Shown: positions 55,696 to 64,000 of the stretch, piece after piece
How positions within the stretch are numbered: the stretch's first letter is position 1
Layout of the letters: every line of letters starts with the position of its first letter
Position numbers and translations under genes: made by a program
Source of the DNA: Candidatus Terasakiella magnetica
Lineage (GTDB): Bacteria > Pseudomonadota > Alphaproteobacteria > Rhodospirillales > Terasakiellaceae
Direction of reading: 5' to 3'
DNA: 64,000 nt
Assembly (NCBI RefSeq): GCF_900093605.1
Contig: NZ_FLYE01000023.1
Location: 146,224-210,223 of the forward strand
The notes under the pieces: generated by a model
What the model saw: only the letters and a program-made list of their open reading frames with translations
The model's database searches: none
What the model was told of the DNA's origin: nothing

Positions 55696-56472
55696 ATGAA
55701 ACAGATCAACATTAATGCCGATATGGGCGAAAGTTTTGGTGCTTATACCATCGGTGATGATGAAGCCCTGATGGCCTCAATCTCATCGGCAAATATCGCA
55801 TGTGGTTTTCATGGCGGTGATCCACTGGTCATGCAAAAAACCTTGGCTTTGGCACAGGCTAATGATGTTTCTATCGGCGCACATCCATCATTTCCTGATC
55901 TTCAAGGTTTTGGTCGTCGTGCCATGCAGATGAACCTTGATGAAGTCTATGCCATGACGCTTTATCAAATCGGGGCGCTACAAGCTGTTGCTAAAGCCCA
56001 AGGCGTGCGCGTTAGTCATGTGAAACCCCACGGCGCACTTAACAATATGGCTTGTGAAGATGGAGAACTGGCTGGCGCTTTGGTGCGTGCGGTGAAAGAT
56101 GTAGATGACAGTTTGGTCTTTATGGCACCTGTCTTATCGCAATTATCGATTGAGGCGGCAAAGGCTGGTTTAAAAGTCGCCCAAGAAATTTTTGCAGATC
56201 GAGCCTATAGCGATACGGGCAGTCTTGTCAGCCGCAAAGAAAAAGGCGCGGTGATCCATGATGCACAAGCCTGTCTGGAGCGGGTTATTGATATGATGGA
56301 TAAGGGCGGGCTTGTGACGGCCTCAGGTAAGTTATTGCCTTGTGATATCCATAGTATCTGCGTGCATGGCGATACGCCTTCAGCCTGTGAAAGTGCAGCC
56401 TTTATTGCTGAGGGGCTAAGAGATAAAGGCTATGAACTTGTCGGTTTGGACCAGATGAGCTTTAGTGGATAA
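55696..56472 (+). CDS. pxpA: PxpA, 5-oxoprolinase subunit A (LamB/YcsF family)
   Basis: A 258-residue protein. It begins INADMGESFGAY and contains SANIACGFHGGDP, IGAHPSFPDL, GFGRRAMQM and VKPHGALNNMA, all typical of YcsF/PxpA. It acts on 5-oxoproline with PxpBC. GAGG precedes the start. The last 11 bases overlap the end of the convergent kinase gene. Confidence 0.95.
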   Translation: MKQININADMGESFGAYTIGDDEALMASISSANIACGFHGGDPLVMQKTLALAQANDVSIGAHPSFPDLQGFGRRAMQMNLDEVYAMTLYQIGALQAVAKAQGVRVSHVKPHGALNNMACEDGELAGALVRAVKDVDDSLVFMAPVLSQLSIEAAKAGLKVAQEIFADRAYSDTGSLVSRKEKGAVIHDAQACLERVIDMMDKGGLVTASGKLLPCDIHSICVHGDTPSACESAAFIAEGLRDKGYELVGLDQMSFSG

Positions 56473-58174
56473 GACCTGCGATAAAGATGAAATTGACCAG
56501 TAAGGATACAAGGGCGATCACCTGCCAGAAAAGCTTCGGATTGCTCGCCATCATTGGCTGATTGTCTTCTTTGGTAAAGGACGGGTTTGGCTTTTCCAAA
56601 TCTTTTAAAAACTCGCTAAAAACTGGATAGCGCTTGTTTCTTTCTTTATGAACAGCGCGCTCTAAGGCCTTGTCAAACCAGACAGGGATAGCCTCATTAT
56701 GTTCACTCGCAGGTGTGTAAACCAGCTTATGGACCGCGCTTTTTGAGCTAAAGCCTTTGTCATAAGGCAGTTTGCCTGTGAGCATTTCATAAGCAATGAC
56801 GCCAAGGGAATAAAGATCAACTTGCGATGTCCCTTTCGTGCCTAAGTGATATTCAGGGGCGGTGTAATCAACCGTGCCTAAGAGATCAAGCTGTTCAATT
56901 GGTGTGGAAACTTCTTCTAGCCCATAGATACGGGTAGAGCCAAAATCAATAATCTTAACCGTGCCGGAACGATCAATCACGATATTGTCTGGCTTTAAAT
57001 CCTGATGGACCATTTCTTTTCGATGAAAAGCGCGCAAACCCAAGGCGATTTGTTTGATGATTTTTCTGACTTCATCAAGGCTCGGGTTGGGGTTATCGCG
57101 CATCCATTGCCCAAGGGTCGGGCCTTCAATAAATTCACTGATATAATAGAGAAAGTTCTTACCCCTTGATGGTTCAAGCACCTTCATCACATGGGGGCTG
57201 CTCAGGCGCTTGCCGATCCATTCTTCGCGCAAGAACAGGTTAATAAAGGTCGGATCATCCTCATAATTAACCGATAAAGTCTTTAGGGCGACGAGCAAAC
57301 CTGTGTCTTGGTCTTTTGCCAGATAGACCTGTGATCTTTTTGAGGCATGAAGCTCGCGCTGAATTTCATAGCCATCTAGAATCATGCCCGGTTCCAACTC
57401 CGGCGGGAAGGGGAGTTCTTGCAGGCGGCGAATATGGGTGGCCTCATCATCAGGCGCTAAATTGGTAATCTCGACGATTTGACAAGTGAGATTATCATCA
57501 CTGTCATTTTCATAAGCCTGAGAGACAATTTCCTGCGCAGCATGATCGAGATTATCTTGATGCTGTTTAATAAGCTCGATCATATGGCGCTCAGGGATGA
57601 AATCATGCACCCCATCTGTTGTGAAAATGAAGATATCGCCTTTTTCAAGGGTGAGGGATTTATAATCAATATCTACATTAAGCTCGATCCCCATAGCACG
57701 GCTTAAATATTCTTTTTCAGCAGAGACACGCAGGCGGTGATCGCGGGTGATTTGTTCAATTACACCATCGCGCAGCAGATAGATACGTGAATCGCCCACA
57801 TGAAACACATGGCCCGTATTTGATTTGAAAATAAGGGCAGATAAGGTGCTGACCATGCCTTTTTCAGAACCAAAACGGCTTTGGCCTTGCCCATGGAGCC
57901 AACGGTTTAAGGCACTGAGAACCTTTGAAACCGATGTTGTGACACTCCAGCTTTCAGGGGTGGCAAAATAATCAGTGAAAAGTGTTTTAACACAGCTTTC
58001 AGAGGCTTCCTTACTGGCATCAGAGCCCGACATACCATCAGCAATGGCGGCTGCACAGCCTTTTGTCGTCAACAGGTTTCCTTCAGGTAACAAGACACCA
58101 TAGGAGTCTTGGTTTTCCTCTTTGCGCCCGCTTTGTGAGTGCTGACCGATCTTGAGTTCTATATCTGTGTTCAC
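56462..58174 (-). CDS. Fused PP2C phosphatase-Ser/Thr protein kinase, membrane-anchored
   Basis: A 570-residue protein with an N-terminal PP2C domain (about 1-235; IADGMSGSDASKEA, FHVGDSRIYLLRDG, FTTDGVHDF, NDSDDNLTCQI) and a C-terminal Ser/Thr kinase (about 265-520; K298 in VALKTL, HQDLKPDN with Asp392, DFG at 410, TAPEYH). One membrane helix is at the extreme C-terminus (about 548-568), so both catalytic domains are cytosolic. The kinase's glycine loop is degenerate (LHASKRSQVYL has no GxGxxG), and the catalytic HRD is HQD. The start is GTG at 58174 with AAGGAT before it. It follows narK; a kinase of this type also lies near nirB and a nitrate transporter in Pseudomonas, as I recall. Confidence 0.92.
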   Translation of the reverse strand: MNTDIELKIGQHSQSGRKEENQDSYGVLLPEGNLLTTKGCAAAIADGMSGSDASKEASESCVKTLFTDYFATPESWSVTTSVSKVLSALNRWLHGQGQSRFGSEKGMVSTLSALIFKSNTGHVFHVGDSRIYLLRDGVIEQITRDHRLRVSAEKEYLSRAMGIELNVDIDYKSLTLEKGDIFIFTTDGVHDFIPERHMIELIKQHQDNLDHAAQEIVSQAYENDSDDNLTCQIVEITNLAPDDEATHIRRLQELPFPPELEPGMILDGYEIQRELHASKRSQVYLAKDQDTGLLVALKTLSVNYEDDPTFINLFLREEWIGKRLSSPHVMKVLEPSRGKNFLYYISEFIEGPTLGQWMRDNPNPSLDEVRKIIKQIALGLRAFHRKEMVHQDLKPDNIVIDRSGTVKIIDFGSTRIYGLEEVSTPIEQLDLLGTVDYTAPEYHLGTKGTSQVDLYSLGVIAYEMLTGKLPYDKGFSSKSAVHKLVYTPASEHNEAIPVWFDKALERAVHKERNKRYPVFSEFLKDLEKPNPSFTKEDNQPMMASNPKLFWQVIALVSLLVNFIFIAGLIH

Positions 58175-58194
58175 AATTTTATCCTTAAAAAGAG

Positions 58195-58227
58195 GTCTTC
58201 CCTTTCAATATTCATGAAAGGGAAGAC
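58195..58227 (-). terminator. Terminator hairpin between narK and the PP2C-kinase gene
   Basis: A perfect 13-bp stem (58195-58207 and 58215-58227) with a 7-base loop; on the minus strand it is followed by a T-rich tract (complement of about 58186-58194). It lies just after the narK stop and ends close to the kinase ribosome site, so read-through, or a hidden promoter, is needed for kinase expression. Confidence 0.88.
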
Positions 58228-58251
58228 TTTTTCTTTAGCCTATGGGCTGGA

Positions 58252-59730
58252 TTAGGAAACGTCAATCAGTTGAACGGTGCCATCAGGCATCACTTCAGCG
58301 ATTTTACCTTCTGGTTCATCGAGCCAGAAATAAGTGGCAACCACGGTCACGATGGCGGCACCAGCAATCACCATGAAGAAGATATGAGCATCAACAAAGG
58401 ATAAAACGGTGAGGAAGAGAACCGCGCCAACGTTACCATAGGCACCAACCATACCAGCGATTTGGCCTGTCATGCGGCGTTTAATCAGCGGTACCATGGC
58501 AAAGACAGCGCCTTCACCAGCTTGGACGAAGAAAGAACAACACATTGTTGCAATAACAGCCATAGGCAGGAACCAGTCACTATCAATCTGTGACAGGGTC
58601 ATATAGCCGATAGACAGACCGATGAGCAAAATCAACAATGTTTTGCGACGACCAAATTTATCAGAAAGCAGACCACCACCCGGGCGTGCCACAAGGTTCA
58701 TAAAGGCAAAACCAGAAGCCAGTAGACCAGCCATAACGATGGAAAGGTCAAACGTGTCTTGGAAGAACATAGGCAGCATGGAAACAACGGCAAGCTCTGA
58801 GCCAAAAGTTACAAGATAAGCCAAGTCCAACACAGCAACTTGCTTGAAGTTATATTTGTGAATTTCAGGAACTTCTTCGCTTAAGACGTCTTTATTGACT
58901 TTGAAGATATGGATCAGTTGATAGACATAAAGCGCTGCAAGGATGGCATAAATACCATAAGAAATATCAGTGCTTAAAATCTTGAGGTTATCTGGACCCA
59001 GTTTCCAGTTTAAAAGCGCAAGGGCAAGAAACAAAGGCAGCTTCATGATGCAATAAAGGATCATGTCACTTTTTGAGGTCACTTCCATCGCACCGGCTTT
59101 ATTGGGCTTAAAGTATGTTGAGCCTTTTGGTGTGTCAGTTACGCTAAAGAAATAGATGACAGAATAAACAACGGCAACAGCACCTGTAAGTGCCATTGCA
59201 AGGCGCCAGCCTTCATCACCACCAAAGAATAGGGCGAGTGTTGGTAGCGACATGGCAGCAGCCGCAGAACCAAAGTTACCCCAGCCGCCGTAGATACCTT
59301 CGGCAACACCAACTTGTTTGGCGGGGAACCATTCCCCAACCATGCGAATGCCAATCACAAAACCGGCACCTACAAAGCCAAGCATAAAGCGCAAGATCGC
59401 CATCTCTTCAAAGGTGGAGGCTTGGGCAACAAAGGCACACAAGATACCGGCAAGGAATAAGAGGGAGGAATAGGTGATGCGCGGGCCTAACTTATCAACA
59501 AGAATGCCGATAATGATCCGTGCGGGAATGGTCAAGGCCACGTTTAAGATTAAAAGCGTTTTCACTTCTTGTGGGGTTAAACCCAGTGTGTCGCGAATGG
59601 AGGCCATTAAAGGGGCATGGTTAAACCAGACGAAAAAACTGATGAAAAAAGCAATCCACGTTAAGTGCAAAATACGCATATTGCCACTAAACGAGAATAT
59701 ATTTAAACGTGATGCTGAAGAGTTAGACAT
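58252..59730 (-). CDS. narK: NarK-type nitrate/nitrite transporter (MFS)
   Basis: A 492-residue twelve-helix major-facilitator transporter. The nitrate signature motifs are [11 protein letters not shown] (near residue 160) and [11 protein letters not shown] (near 440). The antiporter-type loop [15 protein letters not shown] is in the second half. It is divergent from nirB-nirD-nasA and upstream of the PP2C-kinase, so it probably takes up nitrate (and may expel nitrite) for assimilation. Confidence 0.95.
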   Translation of the reverse strand: MSNSSASRLNIFSFSGNMRILHLTWIAFFISFFVWFNHAPLMASIRDTLGLTPQEVKTLLILNVALTIPARIIIGILVDKLGPRITYSSLLFLAGILCAFVAQASTFEEMAILRFMLGFVGAGFVIGIRMVGEWFPAKQVGVAEGIYGGWGNFGSAAAAMSLPTLALFFGGDEGWRLAMALTGAVAVVYSVIYFFSVTDTPKGSTYFKPNKAGAMEVTSKSDMILYCIMKLPLFLALALLNWKLGPDNLKILSTDISYGIYAILAALYVYQLIHIFKVNKDVLSEEVPEIHKYNFKQVAVLDLAYLVTFGSELAVVSMLPMFFQDTFDLSIVMAGLLASGFAFMNLVARPGGGLLSDKFGRRKTLLILLIGLSIGYMTLSQIDSDWFLPMAVIATMCCSFFVQAGEGAVFAMVPLIKRRMTGQIAGMVGAYGNVGAVLFLTVLSFVDAHIFFMVIAGAAIVTVVATYFWLDEPEGKIAEVMPDGTVQLIDVS

Positions 59731-59886
59731 CTTTTTCTTTCTCCTACTTCTAGCGAGCCGTTTTCAGGCTAAAGAATCAATTGGTACTAAAGTTACTGCA
59801 GTGCACAACGCAAAGGCTGTGCCAGTTTTAAAAAAGGCGGAAAACTAACGAACTTTAGGCTGAATTCTCATTTGAAAGCACTAATT

Positions 59887-59934
59887 ATGCCTATTATTTA
59901 ATCATACTTTTTTAATAGATTAAATAATAGGCAT
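59887..59934. repeat. Long perfect inverted repeat between narK and nirB
   Basis: Arms of 17 bases (59887-59903 and 59918-59934) are perfect reverse complements around a 14-base loop rich in T. It is AT-rich, has no flanking T-run, and lies in the 429-base divergent gap that otherwise holds the nirB promoter. It may be an activator site or a transcript hairpin upstream of narK. Confidence 0.75.
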
Positions 59935-60050
59935 CAAGGCGTTAAAAATTAGTCTTATACGCGCGTTCTTTATAATAAAGAAAAGAGGGTTTTTATATAA
60001 ATTACTGATTTTAATGAATTTATAATATTTTTCGCAGCTGCAGTATGAGT

Positions 60051-60065
60051 TGGCACGCTTGTTGC
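60051..60065 (+). promoter_or_regulatory. Sigma-54 (-24/-12) promoter of nirB
   Basis: TGGCAC, five bases, TTGC (60051-60056 and 60062-60065) matches the RpoN consensus, with GG and GC at the required spacing. Transcription should begin near 60076-60077, leaving a leader of about 83 bases before nirB. Activation by NtrC under nitrogen limitation is expected, though I see no clear NtrC site. Confidence 0.85.
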
Positions 60066-60082
60066 GAAATGAACGGCAACTT

Positions 60083-60126
60083 GGGTGTTTTCGCCTCCCC
60101 TACAAAAGGAAAACAGGAAAATACCC
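60083..60126 (+). promoter_or_regulatory. Possible 5' leader hairpin of nirB
   Basis: A 10-bp stem with one G-U pair (60083-60092 with 60117-60126) and a 24-base loop, inside the predicted untranslated leader. Nitrate-responsive antitermination leaders are known in nas operons; this could be one, but no terminator T-run follows. Confidence 0.35.
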
Positions 60127-60159
60127 GCCTTTATAGTCTTTTAAGAATGAGGTTCTGCC

Positions 60160-62616
60160 ATGAAGTCTAAACTTGTTGTTATCGGTAATGGAATGGCCGG
60201 TATGCGCGCTGTTGAAGAGATATTAAAGCGTGATGCTGATCAATTTGAAATCACTGTTTTTGGTGCAGAGCCATACGGCAACTATAACCGTATTATGCTT
60301 TCCCCTGTTCTTTCAGGCGAGAAGACATTTGATGAGATTATGATCAATTCACCTAAATGGTATGAAGAAAATAACATCAAGCTTCACACCAATGCAGAAG
60401 TGACCGAAATTGATCGCGACAATAAAATCGTTAAATCGGCAAATGGCATTGAAGAGTCTTATGACAAGCTGCTGGTCGCAACGGGCTCAGAACCTTTTAT
60501 CATTCCGGTACCGGGTAAAGACCTTGAAGGCGTAATCACCTTTCGCGACATGAACGATGTTGAGATTATGGATGAAGCAATTGGCAAATATAAAAATGCT
60601 GTTGTGATTGGTGGGGGCCTGTTGGGGCTTGAAGCGGCTTACGGTCTGCAACGCCGCGGCATGAAAGCCACTGTCATCCATTTGATGGATACATTGATGG
60701 AACGCCAGCTTGACCAAGCCGCAGGTTTCCTTCTTAAAACGGAACTTGAAGGGCGCGGTATTGATGTTCTGACCGAAGCCAATACCAAAGAGATCGTTGA
60801 AAAAGACGGTCGCGTTTCAGAAGTTCACCTTGCTGATGGTAGTGTAATCCCCGCCGACCTTGTCGTGATGGCTGTGGGTATTCGTCCTAATACGGCTCTT
60901 GCTGCATCATCTGGTCTTGAGGTTGAGCGCGGCATTATGGTTAATGACCAGCTTGTGACATCTGATGAAAATATCTACAGTGTTGGCGAATGTGTACAAC
61001 ACCGTGGTGATTGTTACGGTCTGGTGGCCCCGCTTTATGAAATGGGCAAGGTGTTGGCTGATCATATCACAGGCACCGATAATGCGTATCAAGGCTCTGT
61101 CACCTCAACCAAACTGAAAGTTTCGGGCGTAGATGTATTCTCAGCGGGGGATTTCTCCGGTGGGGATGATTGTGAAGATGTGGTTCTTCGCGATGCTGCG
61201 CGCGGTATTTATAAACGTGTTGTGCTTAAGGATGATAAAATCCAAGGTGCGGTTCTTTATGGGGATACGGCTGATGGTGCATGGTATTTCCAGATGCTTA
61301 AGGATGAGCAGGATATCAGCGATATCCGTGATTTGTTGATCTTTGGTCAAGCTTTTGCCTCAGGAGGGGGCGCATCTGCGGACCCCATTGAGGCCGTTGC
61401 AGCCCTTCCCATGGATGCGGAAATCTGTGGCTGTAACGGCGTATGTAAAGGCGATATCGTAACAGCGATTAACGACAAAGGCTTAACAAGTCTTGATGAG
61501 GTAAAAGCCCACACCAAGGCCTCTGCTTCTTGCGGAACATGTGCCAATTTGGTGGAAAATGTCTTGCAAGCCACATTGGGTGATGAGTTTGAAGCCGTAA
61601 CTGTAAAGCCCATGTGTGGCTGTACAGAACATACCCATGATGAAGTTCGTGCCGCTATTGTCGAGCAAGAATTAAAATCTATCCCCGCGGCCTATCAGGC
61701 TTTGGAATGGAAAACGCCAAATGGCTGTTCTTCATGTCGCCCGGCGATGAACTATTACATGCTCTGTGCATGGCCCGGTGAATATGTGGATGATGAGCAA
61801 TCGCGTTTCATTAACGAGCGTGCCCATGCCAATATTCAAAAAGATGGCACATATTCAGTTGTACCGCGCATGTGGGGTGGTCTGACCAACCCGAAAGAAT
61901 TGCGCGCCATTGCTGATGCAGCAGAAAAATTTGATGTGAAAACGGTGAAGGTGACAGGTGGTCAGCGCATCGACCTATTTGGCATTAAAAAAGAAGATCT
62001 CCCTGAAATTTGGAAAGACCTAAATGAGGCAGGCATGGTGTCTGGTCATGCGTATGGTAAATCCTTGCGCACGGTAAAGACCTGTGTGGGCCAAGAATGG
62101 TGCCGCTTTGGTACGCAACTGTCCATGGACTTGGGCGTGAAGCTTGAGAAAATGGCTTGGGGTTCCTACATGCCGCATAAATTTAAAATGGCGGTTTCCG
62201 GTTGCCCACGCAACTGCGCAGAAGCCACCATTAAAGATTTTGGTGTGATCTGTGTGGATAGTGGCTATCAGCTTTCTGTTGCGGGTAATGGTGGTATCCA
62301 TGTGCGCGCCAATGATGACCTTTGTTTGGTAAAAACCGAAGAAGAGGTTCTGGAATATTGTGGTGCTTACATCCAGCTTTATCGCGAAGAAGCACGTTAT
62401 TTGGAACGCACAGCACCGTGGATTGAACGCGTCGGCCTTGAATATGTGAAGTCGATCGTTGTGGATGATGAAAAACGCCGCAAAGAACTTAACGCGCGCT
62501 TCTTACACTCACAAACCTTCTGGCAGGATGACCCATGGGCAACCGCTGTTAATGAAGAGGCCGCAGGCCAGCAATTTAAACCATTGGCTGTTGTCACAGC
62601 ACAAGCTGCAGAATAG
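60160..62616 (+). CDS. nirB: NirB, NAD(P)H-dependent assimilatory nitrite reductase large subunit
   Basis: An 818-residue enzyme that reduces nitrite to ammonium. In order: FAD/NAD(P)H domain (VVIGNGMAGMRAVEEI at the start, VIGGGLLGLEAAYGL); a BFD-type 2Fe-2S region with cysteines in CGCNGVCKGDIV and CGTCANLVENV; and a sulfite/nitrite reductase repeat with the 4Fe-4S-siroheme cysteines in TCVGQEWCRFGTQ and SGCPRNCAEA. It follows a sigma-54 promoter and precedes nirD by 11 bases. Confidence 0.97.
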   Translation: MKSKLVVIGNGMAGMRAVEEILKRDADQFEITVFGAEPYGNYNRIMLSPVLSGEKTFDEIMINSPKWYEENNIKLHTNAEVTEIDRDNKIVKSANGIEESYDKLLVATGSEPFIIPVPGKDLEGVITFRDMNDVEIMDEAIGKYKNAVVIGGGLLGLEAAYGLQRRGMKATVIHLMDTLMERQLDQAAGFLLKTELEGRGIDVLTEANTKEIVEKDGRVSEVHLADGSVIPADLVVMAVGIRPNTALAASSGLEVERGIMVNDQLVTSDENIYSVGECVQHRGDCYGLVAPLYEMGKVLADHITGTDNAYQGSVTSTKLKVSGVDVFSAGDFSGGDDCEDVVLRDAARGIYKRVVLKDDKIQGAVLYGDTADGAWYFQMLKDEQDISDIRDLLIFGQAFASGGGASADPIEAVAALPMDAEICGCNGVCKGDIVTAINDKGLTSLDEVKAHTKASASCGTCANLVENVLQATLGDEFEAVTVKPMCGCTEHTHDEVRAAIVEQELKSIPAAYQALEWKTPNGCSSCRPAMNYYMLCAWPGEYVDDEQSRFINERAHANIQKDGTYSVVPRMWGGLTNPKELRAIADAAEKFDVKTVKVTGGQRIDLFGIKKEDLPEIWKDLNEAGMVSGHAYGKSLRTVKTCVGQEWCRFGTQLSMDLGVKLEKMAWGSYMPHKFKMAVSGCPRNCAEATIKDFGVICVDSGYQLSVAGNGGIHVRANDDLCLVKTEEEVLEYCGAYIQLYREEARYLERTAPWIERVGLEYVKSIVVDDEKRRKELNARFLHSQTFWQDDPWATAVNEEAAGQQFKPLAVVTAQAAE

Positions 62617-62627
62617 GGAGAAAGAAA

Positions 62628-62963
62628 ATGAGTAACTGGATTGAAGTCGGTCACGTAAATGATATCCCTAAGCTTGGGGCACGTGTTGTTAAAAGTGCAC
62701 GCGGTGATATTGCGGTTTTTCGCACCGCGGATGATGAGATTTTTGCCATTGTGGATGAGTGTCCCCATTCAGGTGGCCCGCTTTCTCAAGGTATTGTCCA
62801 TGGTAAGGCGGTGGCCTGCCCTTTACATAACTGGAATATCGATCTGGAAACAGGCGATGTGTTAGACCCGGACCACGGCTGTACACGTGTCATTCAGGTG
62901 GCCGTTACAGACGGGCTTATCCGTATTTTTGTTGAAGCGGAGGCAACAGGGACAAATGGCTGA
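62628..62963 (+). CDS. nirD: NirD, nitrite reductase small (Rieske-type) subunit
   Basis: A 111-residue protein with a Rieske motif intact: C-P-H in CPHSGGPLSQG and C-P-L-H in CPLHNW. Many assimilatory NirD proteins lack the cluster ligands, so their retention indicates a real 2Fe-2S cluster here. GGGAGAAAG precedes the start. It overlaps nasA by 8 bases. Confidence 0.95.
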   Translation: MSNWIEVGHVNDIPKLGARVVKSARGDIAVFRTADDEIFAIVDECPHSGGPLSQGIVHGKAVACPLHNWNIDLETGDVLDPDHGCTRVIQVAVTDGLIRIFVEAEATGTNG

Positions 62964-64000
62964 CCAAAAGCGTACAACGTGCCCATATTGCGGCGTTGGT
63001 TGCGGCGTCTTGGTCACAAAACAGGAAGACGGGTCTGTCCAAATTAAGGGCGACCCGGACCATCCCGCCAATTTTGGCAAGCTCTGCTCGAAAGGCTCTG
63101 CCCTTGGGGAGACGCTGGGGCTGGAAAATCGCCTGCTTGAACCTAAAATTGAAGGGCAGACGGTTAAGATGGACGAGGCGCTTAATGTTGTGGCGCAACG
63201 TTTTAAGGAAACGGCTGAAAAATATGGCCCAGACAGTGTGGCTTTTTACGTGTCCGGTCAACTTCTTAGCGAAGATTATTATGTGGCAAACAAGCTGATT
63301 AAGGGCTTTATCGGCACGGCAAATATCGATACCAATTCGCGCCTGTGTATGAGCTCCTCTGTTGTGGGGCATAAACGGGCTTTTGGTTCTGATACCGTGC
63401 CACAAACCTATGAAGACCTTGAAAAGGCTGATCTGGTTGTGCTGGTGGGCTCCAACCTTGCATGGTGTCACCCTGTATTATTTCAGCGCTTAAAAGCAGC
63501 ACAAAAAGAACGCGGCACCAAGGTTGTTGTCATTGATCCACGCAGAACGGCGACTTGTGAAATTGCCGACCTTCATCTGGCGGTTAAGCCGGGATATGAT
63601 GTGTTGCTTTTCAATGGCTTGTTGAATTATCTGGCGCAAAATGGTGCTCAAGATAGCGTATATGTTGATAATCATATTGAAGGTTGCGAGCAGGCCGTTG
63701 CTATGGCTGCTGAGCAGGCTTCGGACTATCAGGTGCTTGCGCGTCAATGTGATATCGCGTTGGCAGATTTGATGACATTTTATGACTGGTTCTTAAAGAC
63801 TGAAAAGACTTTGAGTATGTATAGCCAAGGCGTCAATCAGTCTTCTCAAGGCAGTGATAAAGTTAATTCCATTCTCAATTGTCACCTCTATACGGGGCGT
63901 ATCGGTAAAGAGGGTTGTGGCCCGCTTTCTGTTACAGGCCAACCCAATGCCATGGGCGGGCGCGAGGTCGGTGGCCTTGCCAATATGCTGGCGGCTCATA
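62956..64000 (+). CDS. nasA: NasA, assimilatory nitrate reductase catalytic subunit (5' part only)
   Basis: The first 348 residues of a molybdopterin oxidoreductase; the frame is open to the right edge. It begins TTCPYCGVGCGV, carrying three of the cysteines for a 4Fe-4S cluster, with the fourth in GKLCSKGSALGETLG. Next come NIDTNSRLCMSSSVVGH, VLVGSNLAWCHPVLFQR, VIDPRRTATCEIADLHL and NPNAMGGREVGG-like sequence near the edge. The cofactor is bis-MGD. It reduces nitrate to nitrite for NirBD. It begins within nirD, so the three are co-translated. Confidence 0.95.
   Translation, partial: MADQKRTTCPYCGVGCGVLVTKQEDGSVQIKGDPDHPANFGKLCSKGSALGETLGLENRLLEPKIEGQTVKMDEALNVVAQRFKETAEKYGPDSVAFYVSGQLLSEDYYVANKLIKGFIGTANIDTNSRLCMSSSVVGHKRAFGSDTVPQTYEDLEKADLVVLVGSNLAWCHPVLFQRLKAAQKERGTKVVVIDPRRTATCEIADLHLAVKPGYDVLLFNGLLNYLAQNGAQDSVYVDNHIEGCEQAVAMAAEQASDYQVLARQCDIALADLMTFYDWFLKTEKTLSMYSQGVNQSSQGSDKVNSILNCHLYTGRIGKEGCGPLSVTGQPNAMGGREVGGLANMLAAH

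Noticed and set aside
59474-59848. 124-residue plus-strand frame across the start of narK
   Set aside because: Mostly antisense to narK, no family signs; only its tail enters the intergenic region.
1-64000. tRNA or rRNA genes, CRISPR arrays, insertion sequences, toxin-antitoxin or phage defence genes
   Set aside because: I looked for cloverleaf-like segments, regularly spaced repeats, transposases, integrases and typical defence motifs and found none I could support.

Overview
The window reads as a chromosome segment of a motile, respiratory Gram-negative alphaproteobacterium, most likely a Rhodospirillales-type marine or freshwater organism (a Terasakiella or Magnetospirillum relative is my guess, not proven). 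Support comes from the tolB-pal-cpoB-tilS-ftsH-folP-glmM-thiD order, the long N-terminal extension of FolP, many TRAP and c-type cytochrome genes, two alphaproteobacterial-style palindromic repeats and intermediate GC. I see no tRNA, rRNA, CRISPR array, insertion sequence, integrase or phage gene. The annotation is of protein genes with tight spacing.

Layout. 1-10757 (+): end of the Tol-Pal envelope genes, then housekeeping genes (tilS, ftsH, folP, glmM, thiD, moaA, nadK). 10771-14164 (-): a translationally coupled three-gene operon of unknown function; its last protein looks like a Lon-type (S16) peptidase domain without an AAA+ motor, tethered to the membrane. 14255-16237 (-): two paralogous PAS-GGDEF diguanylate cyclases. 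16367-21316 (-): exported proteins, including FlgT-like, FlgO-like and FlgP/LPP20-like proteins and an MltC-like lytic transglycosylase. 21526-24528: a small cytochrome c, two orphan solute-binding proteins and a receiver-only response regulator. 24671-29287 (+): dienelactone hydrolase, an ABC exporter, a DUF2927 protein and glycerate 2-kinase. 29438-29808 (+): two very small paralogous proteins. 29988-34240 (+): a TorC-type pentaheme cytochrome, modABC and mobA.

34330-49094 is a catabolic module that I interpret as lactate use: a FadR/LldR-type repressor, a TRAP transporter (dctPQM), LldEFG/LutABC L-lactate oxidation proteins, pyruvate carboxylase, a soluble chemoreceptor-like protein with a CdaR-type sensor domain, and a Dld-II type FAD/Fe-S D-lactate dehydrogenase. 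Uptake, oxidation to pyruvate and carboxylation to oxaloacetate would form one pathway. 49220-53022 (+): a di-heme peroxidase overlapping a large DAHL-PAS hybrid histidine kinase. 53031-53873 (-): fdhD. 53945-56472 (+): 5-oxoprolinase genes pxpBCA.

56462-64000 is nitrate assimilation: a PP2C phosphatase-Ser/Thr kinase fusion and narK on the minus strand, and nirB-nirD-nasA divergently on the plus strand behind a textbook sigma-54 promoter. nasA runs off the window. Molybdenum supply (modABC, mobA, moaA) and fdhD fit the presence of molybdoenzymes such as NasA.
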